DNA of 64,000 bases from Nectonema munidae (GCA_030549495.1 JAUIRK010000070.1:384501-448500), one strand, 5' to 3'; numbered from the stretch's first letter, positions 22,750-35,050 are shown. Notes: generated by a model not told the origin, from the sequence alone. A program made the numbers and translations.

Positions 22750-25700
22750 GGTAGAAATATCATACTTTCTTCAGTCATTTTGGGTAGATAGGTAGGAGAT
22801 ATCTAAGCATTTTCCAACGTTGTTTGATATGCTTGCATCAATTGCTGACTTGGGGATTTTTAAGAATGGGAAGTGGGTTTATGATCTAATATAGAAGTAA
22901 GAAAGCTAAGTGGGGTGAAAAGTATGATCTAGGTTGCTTGTGTATGGTTATGCAATTGTGTTTGATAAGGGCGGAGTAATGGTTCAAGAGAGATATGTGT
23001 AAGAAGTTTAGTATAGAGGAGGGAAGATCTATAAAATATAAATGTGCTTTTTCAATAAGTTTAGTTCTTTCTGATTAGAATATTGAACAATAGAATATAA
23101 TGTGAATTAGTATTTCAATATGAGGGCAACCAAATCTGCAGAAAGGGTTAGAGTGCAAATTAAAATTGTAGAAGTAAGAGTAACACGGGCAATGTGAGGT
23201 GAACCATTTTATTATGTTGTAAGGAAGAGTAATGTTTTTATTTAGTGCAAATTGGGATAAGGGAGTAGGTATGTTATTTGAGTAAAGCCATTCGTTTGTA
23301 ATTGAGTCATTTATGGATGTTTCAAAAGTGAATAGAGAGAGGGCGTGGGTTAAGATATGTTGTGATGTTATGGATGTAGATTTGGATAAGAGACCTTCTA
23401 AAAAATTCTCGAAGAATGAGGAATGGGCGGGCATCAGAATAGTTTAAATGGTTGCTAAAGTTGATTAATATTTTGGCTAGGCTTAGAATAAGTTTTAGTG
23501 TTAAAGGGGAATTTTTCTGTCAAGTTGTAGGTCTTTTATTATGTTTTGTGAGATTGTGAAAAAGATTACGTGCTTGAATTTGGATGTAAATATAATTAAG
23601 TTATCAATAATGTGGTTGGTGATGTTAGGAGTGCTAGAGCTTCAGTTTCATATGCGGAGATGTTATTGTCAGCCTGCATTTGTTGTATGAAGAAAGGAAT
23701 ACTTGAATTGTAATTAAAAAAGGCGCATGCAGCGGTTGCTTTGTTGCGTGATTTGAACCGTCGGTGAAAATTGAGAGTTGGTAGTGCGCATGATTGGGTT
23801 TGTGTTTTATGGAGTTGAGTGCTAAGAATTTGTGGGGGCATATTTGAGTTGAGGGAGTATGGCTGTAGGTGTTGTAAAAATAGATATTGAATAAGTTGTA
23901 GCATATATTGTTCAAGAAGAGAATTGAAAAAAGTAAACGAAGGGGATGTGTGAGTTGAGTAAAGATTCGTGAAGTTATGTGGAGCTGGTGTAGAGTGGAA
24001 TGTAGATAGATATTTTTTAATTATGTTTTTCTTAAGGTTTAGGTGTAAGGGTAAAGTATGTGTGAGAAGTTCAAGTTTTGACGTAGAAGTAGTGTGAAAT
24101 GCGTTTGTGATTGTGAGTAAGCATAAGCGATGTATTTATTTAAGATGGGTTAGTGAGTTCTAGAATTTGAGTGAGCTTCCCCATGCAAGAGAACAATATG
24201 GTAAGACTGGAAGTATGATAGATTTGTAGATGTACTTTGAGATTTTTGGATGAAGTCCCCACTTATATGAAATGTCTTTTCTGATATAGAATAGGGTTGG
24301 TGAGAGTTTTGTTTATATGTTTTTGAGGTGAAGTGTAAATTTTAGATTGGATTTAAATGTGACGCCTAGATATTTTATGTGTAGTTCAGGAGTGAGTGAT
24401 GTTGATATGTTTAGTTTCAGTGGTAGTAGTGGAGTTATTCTTTTTCCTATGAAGTGTATAAGTTTTAGTTTATCTAAGTTGGAGGAGACTTTGTAGTTGG
24501 TGGCCATTGTTCGTATTTTTGTGATTAGATTCGTATTGCTATTGATGTTCTTTCGTTGTGATGTATTTGAGAAGATAAATTAGATATCATCAGAGTAGCA
24601 TTGGGAAAAGTCGGAGTTTGAGTTGATAAAATTAAGAATGGGGTTGATTAGGTTTAGCCATAGGATATCTAATAAGCTATCTCCTTACGGAGTGGAGAGA
24701 GTTAGGTTCTGGATGTATCTATTGTGGTTATGTAGCAAGATGAGCATGCATTTTTGAAGGTAGTTGTTTATGAATTTGATTATGTATGTAGGGGTTTTTT
24801 TATCGATGAGATTTATTGATGATTGCTGTGTGCCATGGTACATTGAAGACATTTTCGATGTCTAGAAATATGGTTGTTGCGATATTTTGTTTATTTAGTG
24901 TTTTTCGGCGAGATAGGGCCAATTCGGTGTTTTTATTTGGTAAATATGAGAATTGATTAGGGTGTATTCGGTTATTTTTGAGGATGTAATGGATTATGCG
25001 CTTTCGTAGAATTTTTTCAATGATGCCTAGGGTTGGTAATGGAGAAATTTGTAGCCGGTTTTTGATTTAATTATGGTTGCGATTTGGTTTGGGGATTAGC
25101 ACTAGTTTGCATATTTTCCAAATATTTAGAAAATAGCTTAGTTTGAAGCAGGCGTTGAAAATGTTGAGGAGATGAGATGGTGTAGTATGTGATAGGCTTT
25201 TTTCACATGTTTATTGGTGATGAAGTCAAGGCTGATAGAAGATTTGTTTTCTTGAAATATATGGTTTTGTTTAGCTCTTTGATTGTGATTTCTGGGTATG
25301 AGTTAATGGTGTTATTTAGTAGATATGCTTTTGTTTCCATTCTAATAAGTGTATGGATAATATTGTCAGTTACATTAGTGTTGGCGAGAAATAGAGTGTT
25401 GAATGAAGGATGGTTCATAAATATTGAATATTGATTGCTTGGAAGAAGATTGGAGAGTGATGCTGTTGTTTTTTGTGTGTAGGTTTGTTGATGATTGACC
25501 ATGGGTTTGTTGGAGTTTGATTGGAAAAATATTTTTAGACTTGTTTTTTACGTTTTATAATTTCTTACTGATATTGAGTTTTGAGGAAGATATTGAGGTT
25601 TGAAGGAGTTGCGGCGTAAATGCTTGCTATGCTGGATAGAGCAGTTATTTCCAGATTACTTGTTGTATCTGTTGTCAGGGTGATGTTGTCTAACTTAGAT

Positions 25701-26350
25701 TTAAGATTGTGAAGCAATGCTGTCCAGATTATTTGTTTGAAAATAATTAGTATTTGGAATTTTGAAGTTTAGTAGTGAAGTCGATTTGAAAGGTTATGTA
25801 TACGTGGTAGGAGGCTGATAGGATATCTTAGATGCGCCAGTTGTGAACGATATTTCTTGTTTCGTTGGAAATGATGGTGAAATCGTTGTGCGATTGATAT
25901 AGGTTGTTTAGATGCACTCGTCTAAAGGTTGGAGATTTATCGATGTCAGCTATTGTTAGATTGTGAGATGCTAGAAATTCGAGTGTAAGTGTTCCTCGTT
26001 TATTTGATTTTATATCCCAGAGGTAGGATCTAGCATTTTAAGTCGGTGGATATAGCTATGTGGTGGTTGTTGTCTGTGTTATGTTTGATTTGTGTAAGTG
26101 ATTGAGAGAAGTTGTTAGATGGTTGGGAGTAGAGAGAGCAGAAAAGTAAGGATTTGGAGTTTGAGGAAATACGTGTGAAGAAATAGTTTGAATTAGAGTA
26201 TTGATATAGTGGTGTATTAGTAATTGATCGTTTTATAAGTATGCAGGCTGAGTATGCTGTTAGTGGAGGTATGTCTAGAAGTACGTAGTCGGCTGTTTGG
26301 TGTGGAATATGAATGTATGGTTCGTTTATTGATATTATGTCGTAAGTCCA
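22750..26350 (-). mobile_element. I/R1-like LINE: endonuclease, reverse transcriptase and RNase H, broken
   Basis: On the minus strand the order is an AP-type endonuclease start DIISINEPYIHIPHQ (~26345-26300) and an endonuclease core resembling DFNARSYLWDIKSNKRGTL (~26050-25980). RT follows: AYHTPSHLLNIFNACFKLSY (~25195-25135), LVLIPKPNR (~25100), active site CYSDDI (~24600-24585) and KYLGVTFKSNLKFTLHLKNI (~24370-24313). RNase H shows FTDGS (~23775) and AYETEALALL (~23665). A C-terminal Cys/His tail follows (FCRFGCPHIE...H..FYC, ~23145-23080). Endonuclease plus RNase H places it with the I/R1-type group. Numerous stops and shifts are present. It is truncated at the start of the endonuclease, and I saw no ORF1. 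Its 3' end probably continues across the hAT insertion to the tetranucleotide tract near 19050. Confidence 0.85.
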
Positions 26351-27100
26351 GAAAAAAAAATTTGCCCCCTTTCAAACTATTCTACACTCCGTTCAGAAAT
26401 CACAAGTTGTAATTCTTCACAACCATAATAATGTATTGCCATCAAAATATGCCTGACTACAATTGCTTGAATGTCAGCTCATTTTTCATTATCACCATAT
26501 GCTCCCATAATATGCGCTTATTATCCTGTGAGGCAGAAAGTATCAACGGAAGTTTTAATTATACAGTTCACGAAAAAATAGAGTTCGAACTGTCTTCAAA
26601 ATGTAAGAAACTGAATTTCAAACAATAGCAGTCCTCATTTTGATCAAAATATACAGTAATTATATAAAGATCCTTCATATCACATTCTCAAAACAAAAGG
26701 TTGCATTAATGAAGGTGTCGATCAGTTAGTTGTTTTAACTCGGTTATTTAAATTTGAAAATTAAGAAAATCTTTGAAAATTCATGGTTAAATCAGATATA
26801 AAATAAAGTAAATTATTATCAATTGTAAAATTTAGTTAATTTAATTTGATGAATATTATAACTGTTTTTTAGGTACTTTTTTTCACTTGAGAAAATTTTT
26901 TATTAACTTTTTGTAACTAGTTCATTCAACTGATTTTTGAGTTAATATAATTTTATGATAAGCACAAAATAGTCAAAAAAACTCTTTTCACTGCATGTTA
27001 TTTCAACGCAAAGTTGAACATATTCACCTTTTTGAAATTATTTTTTATAAAAAAATTCTGTTAAAAGCATATTTATTAACATAAATTTTTTATAACATCT
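26351..27100. other. intergenic AT-rich DNA
   Basis: A 65-codon frame at 26431-26628 has no recognisable feature. Nothing else is seen. Confidence 0.4.
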
Positions 27101-27146
27101 GAAGAAGTCGATATATCGGGTGATGCGAATAATATTAATGTAAGTT

Positions 27147-27615
27147 ATGCCCAGATGTGAAGATTTAATATGGAGGAAGTTTGATGTACTAGGATTTTTG
27201 GAATATGAAAAACGGAAACCTTTTATATCCCATCTACAAAATATATCTCAGCAGATGAACTTAAAGTTGGAAAAGAATATATTAAAAAAAAGATACAGAA
27301 CGAATCTAACGTTATTGATGTTTTTGAAGTACTCGAACCAGTTAAAGAAGCATTTCCTAACATATATAAACTATATGAAGGTATTTTAAAGCAATTTTGT
27401 ATTATGTAAAATGACACTCTTATTCTTTTCAGGCCTTTTTACGATAGGTTCGAGTACAGCAGTTTGTGAAAGAAGTTTTTCAAGCTTGAACAGGATTATG
27501 ACCCCTCTTCGAAAATCCATGACTCCGTCTTGAAGAAACAATTTAATATTTCTTTCTTTTATGAAAGAATATACTAAAAAAATTGACAGAAAAATTCATA
27601 ATTTTTTTTTCAAAT
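27147..27615 (+). pseudogene. hAT transposase C-terminal remnant with a short intron
   Basis: A frame reading ADELKVGKEYIKKKIQNES and VIDVFEVLEPVKEAFPNIYK ends at a GTATTT donor near 27380. The intron of about 54 bp ends TCTTTTCAG at about 27433. The next exon reads LFTIGSSTAVCERSFSSLNR and MTPLRKSM, then after a stop and frame change NNLIFLSFMKEYTKKID. CERSFSSLNR is the hAT dimerisation-domain signature. The N-terminal two thirds of the transposase is absent. The different frame at 27147-27389 is a shadow. Confidence 0.75.
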
Positions 27616-27904
27616 AAAAGAAGACTTATATCTTAAAGAAGTCATTAATTTCTTACTTTTTTGTTTTTCAAGTTAAATAATTATAGCTAATGAAAAGTGA
27701 AAAATTAGGCATGAAATAAGTTTAAAGATTAGATAGTAATGGATTTATAAAAGAAAAGTTCAGCTTTCAAGGGTTAGAAATATAAAAAAAAATTAAAAAA
27801 ACTAAGGAGTCATTTTAGAACGAGTTGTAGCAGTCGATGTCGAAGTCATATTGGGTATGAAATTATAATTTAAGAAAAAAGAAAACCAAAATGCATTATA
27901 AATT

Positions 27905-29060
27905 TCTTTGAAGATGAGTATGAGAGAAGGAAGCTCTCTTCTGAAAACAAATTCAAGAGAGAACGTGATCAAAATAAAATTTTAATGGTGACTCCGTGTG
28001 CCCGCTTTTAAATGATCGAAGTAGAAATCTTATGGACGGACAGCTATATCATTTAAGAAAGAGACAGCACCATGTTTCAATCAACTAGAAATTAGTTTTA
28101 TGATCTAACATTGGATGTTTCTAAAAAGATATTGACCTTAAACAAGAAATTCCTTCTTTGCAAATGAAAAATCCTTAAAGCTTTAGAGCTTATCAGCTAA
28201 GATTACAATTATAATTTAACTCAGATTTGTAGAAAATCGGAAAGTAGTTATCAATACTGGCACAGGTGTGAATATGTGAAGATTTAGTCGCTATCAAGAT
28301 AATTTTATAATTTGAATTGAATTTAACAATCTCTTTCCTTTGGTGTCAAAGAGAGAGTCTTTTAGATCAGCGTTCTGTGGGTCCCGATCCACAGAAATAA
28401 AATGGGATCAAAAAATAAAATGGGTCGTGACAAAAAAGAAAAGATATCAAGGGAGAGCAAAGTGAAGAAAATCTAAAAGTACTAATATTTTATTCATACA
28501 AATAAATGAAGCGATGTGCAGATCATAAAAAAATACACATACAAATTGTCGATGCTCAATAAATGAACGTAGTGATCAGAGTTTGTCTTATTACATCTGG
28601 GTATTATAGGTCGCGATGCACACTGTTTTAGATGATGAAGTGGATACATTTTTGTAATTGAAAATGAACATCACGAATGATTTCATGAGAAAAAAAGCTT
28701 TTCAACGGGGATTGGTTTATAAATATTGAAATTAAATATCTCTTCATATTACCTGATAGTAAAACACATGATACTGATAAAACATCATTAAAAAGATTCC
28801 CTAATACGAAAGTTCTCCGTGAAGCGTGTTCTAAATAAATCTTAAAAAAAAGGTTTTTTTGAACACAAGTTGTAGAAAATTAATATTTGATAAAAGTAGA
28901 GGTACCAAGAAAAGATCATCGTAGAATGAATAGCAAAATGGCATACTGTATAAAGTATAGAAAATATCACGTAGAAACTACCAGGCGATAACGAATTTGT
29001 AGCCAAAACAATGAAAGGGCGATCGAATTACCTAATTTACTCACAATTGAAATAAAATTG
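27905..29060. repeat. third copy of the TTAA element's central segment, split by a MITE
   Basis: The sequence follows the core at about 4690-5510. Shared landmarks, in order, are GTATGAGAGAAGGAA, AGAACGTGATCAAAA, TTTAGTCGCTATCAAGAT, TTTTTGTAATTG, GAATGAATAGCAAAAT and GATAACGAATTTGTAGCC. Divergence is considerable (old copy). No TTAA-type ends or tandem arrays accompany it. A 258-bp MITE interrupts it. Confidence 0.75.
28368..28625. mobile_element. hAT-like MITE (258 bp), TSD TTTTAGAT
   Basis: The insert runs from CAGCGTTCTGTGGGTCC to CGCGATGCACACTG and is flanked on both sides by TTTTAGAT (28360-28367, 28626-28633). The uninterrupted paralogue at about 5085 reads TTTTTTAGATGAAGAACG, so it serves as an empty-site control. 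The ends are only weakly inverted (CAG...CTG), so the hAT label rests mainly on the 8-bp duplication. Confidence 0.75.
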
Positions 29061-31335
29061 GTATAATTTATTGGATATTCTTTCAAAGCTCATATCTGAT
29101 TGTATAAAGTGTAACAACAGTAAAGTACATCACATGACATACATCACACACACAGACATATACTTTAAGCAATCACCAATATCTTGCTGGCCATCTTATT
29201 TCTAAAAGGCATGCTTTAGAAACCCCAACCTATGCGGCCCCAGCGGGTCCCGCGCTTCTCATTTTTCATTTTGATGATATATTGTATGATTTCGCTAAAT
29301 GCAAGGTTCGCAAAGTAAAGTTACTTTGATCGTCATTTTGTGTTAATGAAAAAGTAATAAAACAAATTCCTTTTCTTTTTTTCAAAATCTTATTTCTCAC
29401 ATTTAATCGTTTTTCCTACCCACACTGGGCCCCGCGCAATCCATTTTGCATAAGGCCCCGCGAACACTAGGGTCGGCCATTCATAAAATAATATTTTATT
29501 TTAAATCTAACATAAAAAAAAATAAATGTATAAAAAAAGTATTACTTAAAGTGTATACTTTATCAAAATAAAATATTTGTGTTAATTTGTGCCGTTTTAG
29601 GCTTTAATTTTAAATTGCTGCTTTGAAACGGGTTTAAATTTAAAATTGCATTCTGGTCGCGTATTTATTAAATCTGTCAAGCGATGGGTATTTATTGGTA
29701 TAAGAATAAAACTTCCATTGCACTTGTAACATAACTGCGCAAGTAACATAATACGAGATTTAATTAATGGCAGTGGCAGATTTAAACCAGGGTTCCACGT
29801 CTATTTTTGAGTATATCAATATATACCATTTTTTATTTTGTTGTAGCCCTCTAGTCTAGTACAAAATTGGTTCTAAATTTAGCCCTTTAAGGTTGGGAAC
29901 CACAGATCTTCAAGCTGAATGAATAAAAAGAAGGAGTAAATTAAGGAGTGTCTTCATCAACTGGCAAGGATTGTGATTTATGTCGATAAGGAAGTGAGAA
30001 AAAAACTAATGAAAAATGTTCTTATATATGAAAAAATCTTATATATGGAAAATATGGTAAAATTTAGTTGAAAACAGCAATTTTTCAATCAAGATTTATA
30101 TATTCTTTAAAAAAAATTGTAAATTAAAAGATTAACACCCAAGTTTTCCCATGTGTGACCATATTTTAGTAATTGCGATGAAATTTAAATGACCTCAAAA
30201 AGAATCATATTCATGAGAAAGGGAGAAATTAAGGCGATGATTACAATTCCAAAAATTTAGCAACAAACGCATTTAAAACTTAAGAAAGTTGCTTCATTTT
30301 TGACCTGATTTAAAGCTTGAACACTTAGCAACTCGTTTGCTTATTTAAAAAAGGGTATTTTCATATATTCTTCTTCACAGGTTTATTAGTTCGTTTCTTT
30401 ACGGTTTTGCAGTTTGAGATAAGTCTACTTTATTTTTCCCTCTTCTTCGCTATTTTGACATCAACTTTCTTCTCTTTACCGTCATGCAATTTCTTCCACA
30501 CAACTCTCTAAAAATATATAATACTGACAATTTCACAACCATCTAAGAAAAATCTTCATATAACAGCCGTTTGAGAAATTGAGTCTCTTTTTGAACATCT
30601 TTCAAGGGAAGACAGACGCCCATTACGCAAATTGCCAAGAAACCGTCAAAATGTTTAATTTTCAACGGGCCATGTCACATGTAACAAAGCACATCATAAT
30701 TCCTCCATTTGAAGAATATCTGTCAATATTAGAAAAAAATTAAATATTCATCACATTTTCACATGTTTCTTTCGTTTGTGATAAGGAACACGAATTGACG
30801 ATTTTATTTTTTTTCATACCTTTTTTAATGAAGGCTCTAGAAAAAATAACAGTCATAGGGAACATCTTTTGCCTCCATCAAAAACTTCAGAACTGCAATG
30901 GACATTTCGACATTTAATTAATTTTCATTTGTTGTATTAAAAAGCCACACTAATTTATAGATATCAGTATTTTTCCACAGTAAAAACATATTATACTATT
31001 TTTCTGAATCGATTGTAGTATAATGATAAAAATAAACAATTTCAAATTAAGGTCAAAGTAGAATTTTTGTGTACAAAGATTTTAGTATACGAAGTGATTC
31101 CTAATTAGATTCATGAAAATGAGCAAAGAGCTTATTTGATTTATTTAATTTGTCGCCATTACAGAGAATGGGATAAAAACCGTAAAGCTTTTTAATATGC
31201 GTTACATCAAATTATTAATCGTATTTTCAATTTTCCGTGAGGATCGAATTTGAAGCGTCTACTGGGTAAATTTTTTTATGCATTTTGGGCTATTATAATT
31301 TTCGATATTTAATTAAAATATACGCTAAATTTAAG
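29061..31335. other. intergenic DNA with a possible MITE
   Basis: Near 29796-29906 a CAGGGTTCCACG start and a GGTTGGGAACCACAG end look like a short degraded hAT MITE, without a convincing target duplication. Two GC-richer patches containing GGTCCCGCGCTTC (~29248) and GGCCCCGCG (~29453) stand out in otherwise AT-rich sequence. No gene is seen. Confidence 0.4.
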
Positions 31336-31364
31336 ATTTTATTGTTAGCAAAAATAGGAGGAAG

Positions 31365-32219
31365 TTAATACACGACTTCTTGAGGAACACGCAAAATTTG
31401 ACAGCATTGTTTTTTCCCGGAACTTGCATCAAAACGCATGGTCCTGCCGATCAAACTTTCCAAGTCCGTCTTAAGAGAGAGTCTAATAGTCTTTATTTTA
31501 TCATTTGTAACATTCCTTTCAATGAAAAACTTCTCTACTTTGTGCTTGATCAAGAGTTTCTTCACTTCAACGTCAGCTGCAGCTGTAGGACATACGTCAT
31601 GACTAAATTTGAGCACTTCAATAATCGTTTTGTCGATACTTTTAGTCGTTAGATCAATCACGATTTTAACAGGCGAGTATTTAGCAAGTTGGAAGAAGGT
31701 GGCTGAAAAGGTGACGCTATACTCATTGAATAAACACCTTGCAGCTTCCGTTCCAGGATACAGCTCGGTGGGACACTTTTTCGGCAACTTCTTTAGCGTC
31801 AGCTTGTCCGTGATGCTCTTTGGGTTGCAGTACGCTTCGTTGTAGTGGAGTAGGGGATGGTGTTTGCAGCACTTTCGAATACTTTTGCAGAAGAAGGGCT
31901 TGACGGAGTGTTCGTTGAGGTCGGTGCCAGGGCTGCAACAGTGTTTCTCCGCTGTTATGTGTCCGTAGCGACTCACTTTGCACACAATGAAGCTAAAAGA
32001 CAAATGTTAAAATTAAAAAATTCGCGAAGGATGCACGAAACGTTACCAGTTGGTGTCGGGAGCCGCGATGATAAAACGGGGCTTCTTGCCATGAGACAGA
32101 ATGTCAGGGTGGGTGTTTTCCATGCACATTTGCACCAGTTCGTTTGACTCATTAGATAAACTTGATTCGAGAAAATCGCAAGCAGAAATGAGGGACAAGA
32201 AGACCAAAGGGAGAAACAT
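31365..32219 (-). CDS. secreted cysteine-rich protein of unknown function, copy 1
   Basis: A two-exon gene of 266 codons. Exon 1 is 32047-32219, the intron 31993-32046 (54 bp, GTAACG...TTTTAG, phase 2), and exon 2 31365-31992. The protein begins with a hydrophobic signal peptide (MFLPLVFLSLISAC), so it is probably exported. It has about 15 cysteines including C32, C58, C62 and three CC pairs, which suggests multiple disulfides. Sequons NES (residue 23) and NVT are possible N-glycosylation sites. The C-terminus is basic (LIKHKVEKFF, KIKTIRLSLK) and ends in CCQILRVPQEVVY. I do not recognise the family. A TATA box lies ~55 bp upstream and an AATAAA just past the stop (complement of about 31338-31343). 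No internal breaks are seen. The plain 212-codon frame starting inside the intron (31365-32003) is not the gene start. Confidence 0.8.
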
Positions 32220-32270
32220 TTCGAGTGAAAGAGGCTAAAGTGAGAGCAGGGTCTGCTCAATTTGCACGCT

Positions 32271-32278
32271 CTTTTATA
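32271..32278 (-). promoter_or_regulatory. TATA box of secreted-protein copy 1
   Basis: TATAAAAG (complement of 32271-32278) lies about 52 bp before the ATG. The block GCGTGAATATAAAAGAGCGT is nearly identical to that of copy 3 although the downstream 5' UTR has diverged, which supports a conserved core promoter. Confidence 0.75.
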
Positions 32279-32289
32279 TTCACGCTTTC

Positions 32290-33393
32290 ATGGCACGAAT
32301 TTTTACCGTGTTTTCTCTTGGACTACACTCATGAAAGTGTGTCCTTCCAAATTTCACTTTTTGCTTTTAATCAATTTTAAGTACTCATAAAATTTTTGTA
32401 AATAAAGTTATTATTATATATTAGATAACACGCACGTGAATACTCATTGAGAAAGACCAGTTATACTCAGTTAAATATTTCACAAACATTTAGTTCTTTT
32501 AACTTCATGATTTTCAAATTTTTTTAGAATATCAGAAATATGTTAATACCAAATTTTGAGTTAAATATAAATATAGTATATTGTTTTTTATTTATTATTT
32601 TTCCAACATTATTAAATAAACGGTGTACTGATAATTTAAAATTTTGTAGAATATATTTTGAAAAGCAGAAAATTTCATAACAACGAAAATTTTATTATCT
32701 TCTATATAAACTTGTCTTTTTGAAATTTTACAATTACTCAAAATAAGGTCTTAGATATAATCAATGCTTAAATTTTATTAGAAATTTTTGAATAGATAAA
32801 AATTAAATTTCATATTCAAATTCAGTTTAAGATTTGCAAAAGTTGCATGGTGTGGAATACACCATGATTACTAAAGATGATTTTAACATATGGTTAGCTT
32901 TAATAATAATTCCCTACTAACATATAACTGAATCAAAATGTAGAATAAAGCAAGAACTAATTCTACTCATCATGCATGTTTTTACGCGACAATATATAAA
33001 TGTATACATTTTATTATAGTCCAATCTGTATTGGCGCTCTCACCCCCTGTACTTGGAGTCTGGCGACAGAGCTGTATATAATCTATCACTTATCTTATAA
33101 ATTAAAACATATTCAATGAATTGGCACATTCACCCAAATGTCGTATTAAACAAATTGTCTTATTCCACCAATTTTCGTAAATCCTTGAAAGAGTCCATGA
33201 TAGTTCAAAACGATCATTCATTCATTTCCACCTCAAGGTATAATCGCACACGGTGATCTCTCATCATTTGCAATAATTATGCTTTACTTGCAATCTTATC
33301 CTTGAGACGTTACTCAAAGAAATGATCGAATTAGCTCCCGTCTTTAAATTCGTCTTTGGCTGATTGGTTCCCCTGGACACTCCTTCACTTTAA
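32290..33393. other. intergenic region between divergent copies 1 and 2
   Basis: No gene is seen. The block near 33287-33315 (GCAATCTTATCCTTGAGACG) is an inverted match to the region upstream of copy 3 (complement of about 37115-37140), so part of the upstream region was duplicated with copy 2. Confidence 0.6.
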
Positions 33394-34174
33394 ATGTTTA
33401 TTGCTTTTATTTTCTTGTCCTTGATTTCTGCTTGCGATTTTCTCACAACCAGTTTATTCAATGAGTCAAACGAACTGGTGCAAATGTGCATGAAGAACAG
33501 CCACCCCGTCTCTCATGGCAGGAAGCCCCGCTTTATCATCGCAGCTTCCGACATCAACTGGTAACATTTTGTACATCCTTCGCGAATTTTATTTCAACAT
33601 TTGTCTTTTAGCTTCATTGTGTGCAAAGTGAGCCGCTACCGACACATAACGGCGGAGAAACATTGCTGCAGCCCTGGTACCGACCTCAACGAGCACTCCG
33701 TCAAGCCCTTCTTCTGCAAAAGTATTCGAAAGTGCTGCAAACACCATCCCCTACTCCACTACAACGAGGCGTACTACAACCCAAAGAGCATCACGGACAA
33801 GCTGACGCTAAAGAAGTTGCCGAAAAAGTGTCCCACCGAGCTGTATCCTGGAACGGAAGCTGCAAGGTGTTCTTTGGATCTATATAGTGGCAAGTTTTTG
33901 GCCACCTTCTTCCAGCTCACAAAATACTCCCCTGTTGAAATCGTGATTGATAAAAGCATCGCGACAACTATCATTGAAATGCTGAGATCGAAGTGAAGAA
34001 AGCCCTGATCAAGCATAAAGTGGAGAAGCTTCGCATTGAAAGTGATGTCAAGAATGGCAAAATAATGACGATTAGACTTTCTCTTGAGTGATCGCCAGAT
34101 CAATCCGCTTCCAAACAGGCACAAACCTCAGGCAGTGTTGCATAATTTTGCGTGTTCCTCAAGAACTTGTGCAC
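33394..34174 (+). pseudogene. secreted cysteine-rich protein, copy 2 (broken)
   Basis: This is the inverted middle member of the three-copy family. Exon 1 (33394-33560) keeps the signal peptide, and a 51-bp intron (33561-33611, GTAACA...TTTTAG) is in the same place and phase as in copies 1 and 3. The first two thirds of exon 2 is still recognisable at close to full identity, but the last third is disrupted by about two breaks, so it cannot yield a normal protein. It also lacks the TATA block of the other two. Its 3' flank, including GATTTCGAAATCCTTTTTCT, matches copy 3, while exon 1 is closer to copy 1. An AATAAA lies near 34203. Confidence 0.8.
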
Positions 34175-34209
34175 TGATTTCGAAATCCTTTTTCTATTGA
34201 CAAAATAAA

Positions 34210-35050
34210 TATTCTTTTTGAACTAGCACATTTAATTTTAGACGCATATACAATTTTATTGAAATAAAAAAATTACCGCAATCCTAAAGGCTATCAAAGA
34301 GCTTCATCACTGCTCTGAGATGCGCTTGCAAATAGTTTTCACTGACAAGGTTTCCTATACCAGAAAATGGAATAGCCTGTACAAATAGGAGACAAAACCT
34401 CACTAAAATCCCCCTCCCCTTCTATTCCTTTTTGTAGTAAAGATGCAAAAACGACGTCAGTCAATGAATTGTAAGGAGACTGCTTAAAATATATCATAGA
34501 AATGCGAGTAATGATTTAACCTGTGTTGAGAAGAAAATCAATTGAAAAGGCAAAAAGACTACATTTTACATCAAACCCCTGCATCGCTTCTCGGTGATGC
34601 TCTTATATCACGAGGGATAATAACACATTTGCGTAATAAAAATAATATCATGAGCTAAAGAAGTTTAAAAAATATAAGTTTCGTTTAATAAAGGGTCCAA
34701 CATTAAAAATAATTTTATACATTGCGATATACAATTTGCAATGCATATTTATAGTTGCTATATAAAAGTAGACTGTACTCGAGGAAATTGACAAAACGAT
34801 TAAAAGCATATATTTTTTGTAAAGAAGCAAATAAAACATTGAATTGAGAGGTTATAAAAATATTTTTGGACAGAGAATCACTCATTTTACTTTCCTTTTT
34901 TCCAAGCCTGTAATTACTCCAAGAGCAGTGTAACCGTTAACGCTAGATGTAACTTTTGGTTCACTTCTTTTGGTGAAACCGTAAAAAGAAAGCCTATTTC
35001 GAGTAGATATGCCAGTAAATGGATTTTCGCTTCTGATTTTCATAGACCTT
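34210..35050. other. intergenic DNA
   Basis: No gene recognised. A 63-codon minus-strand frame at 34648-34839 is low-complexity. Confidence 0.4.

Noticed and set aside
25189-25434. 81-codon plus-strand frame with hydrophobic segments
   Set aside because: Antisense of the minus-strand LINE ORF2 just before the reverse transcriptase blocks.
29796-29906. Short hAT MITE with CAGGGTTCC and GGGAACCACAG ends
   Set aside because: Ends are partly inverted, but the flanking 8-mers do not match, so it is mentioned only within the intergenic entry.
31380-32260. Several long frames overlapping the secreted-protein genes on the other strand or in other frames (e.g. 31380-31652, 31857-32147, 33621-33887, 36454-36720)
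   Set aside because: Shadows of the real two-exon genes, which have signal peptides, splice sites and TATA boxes.
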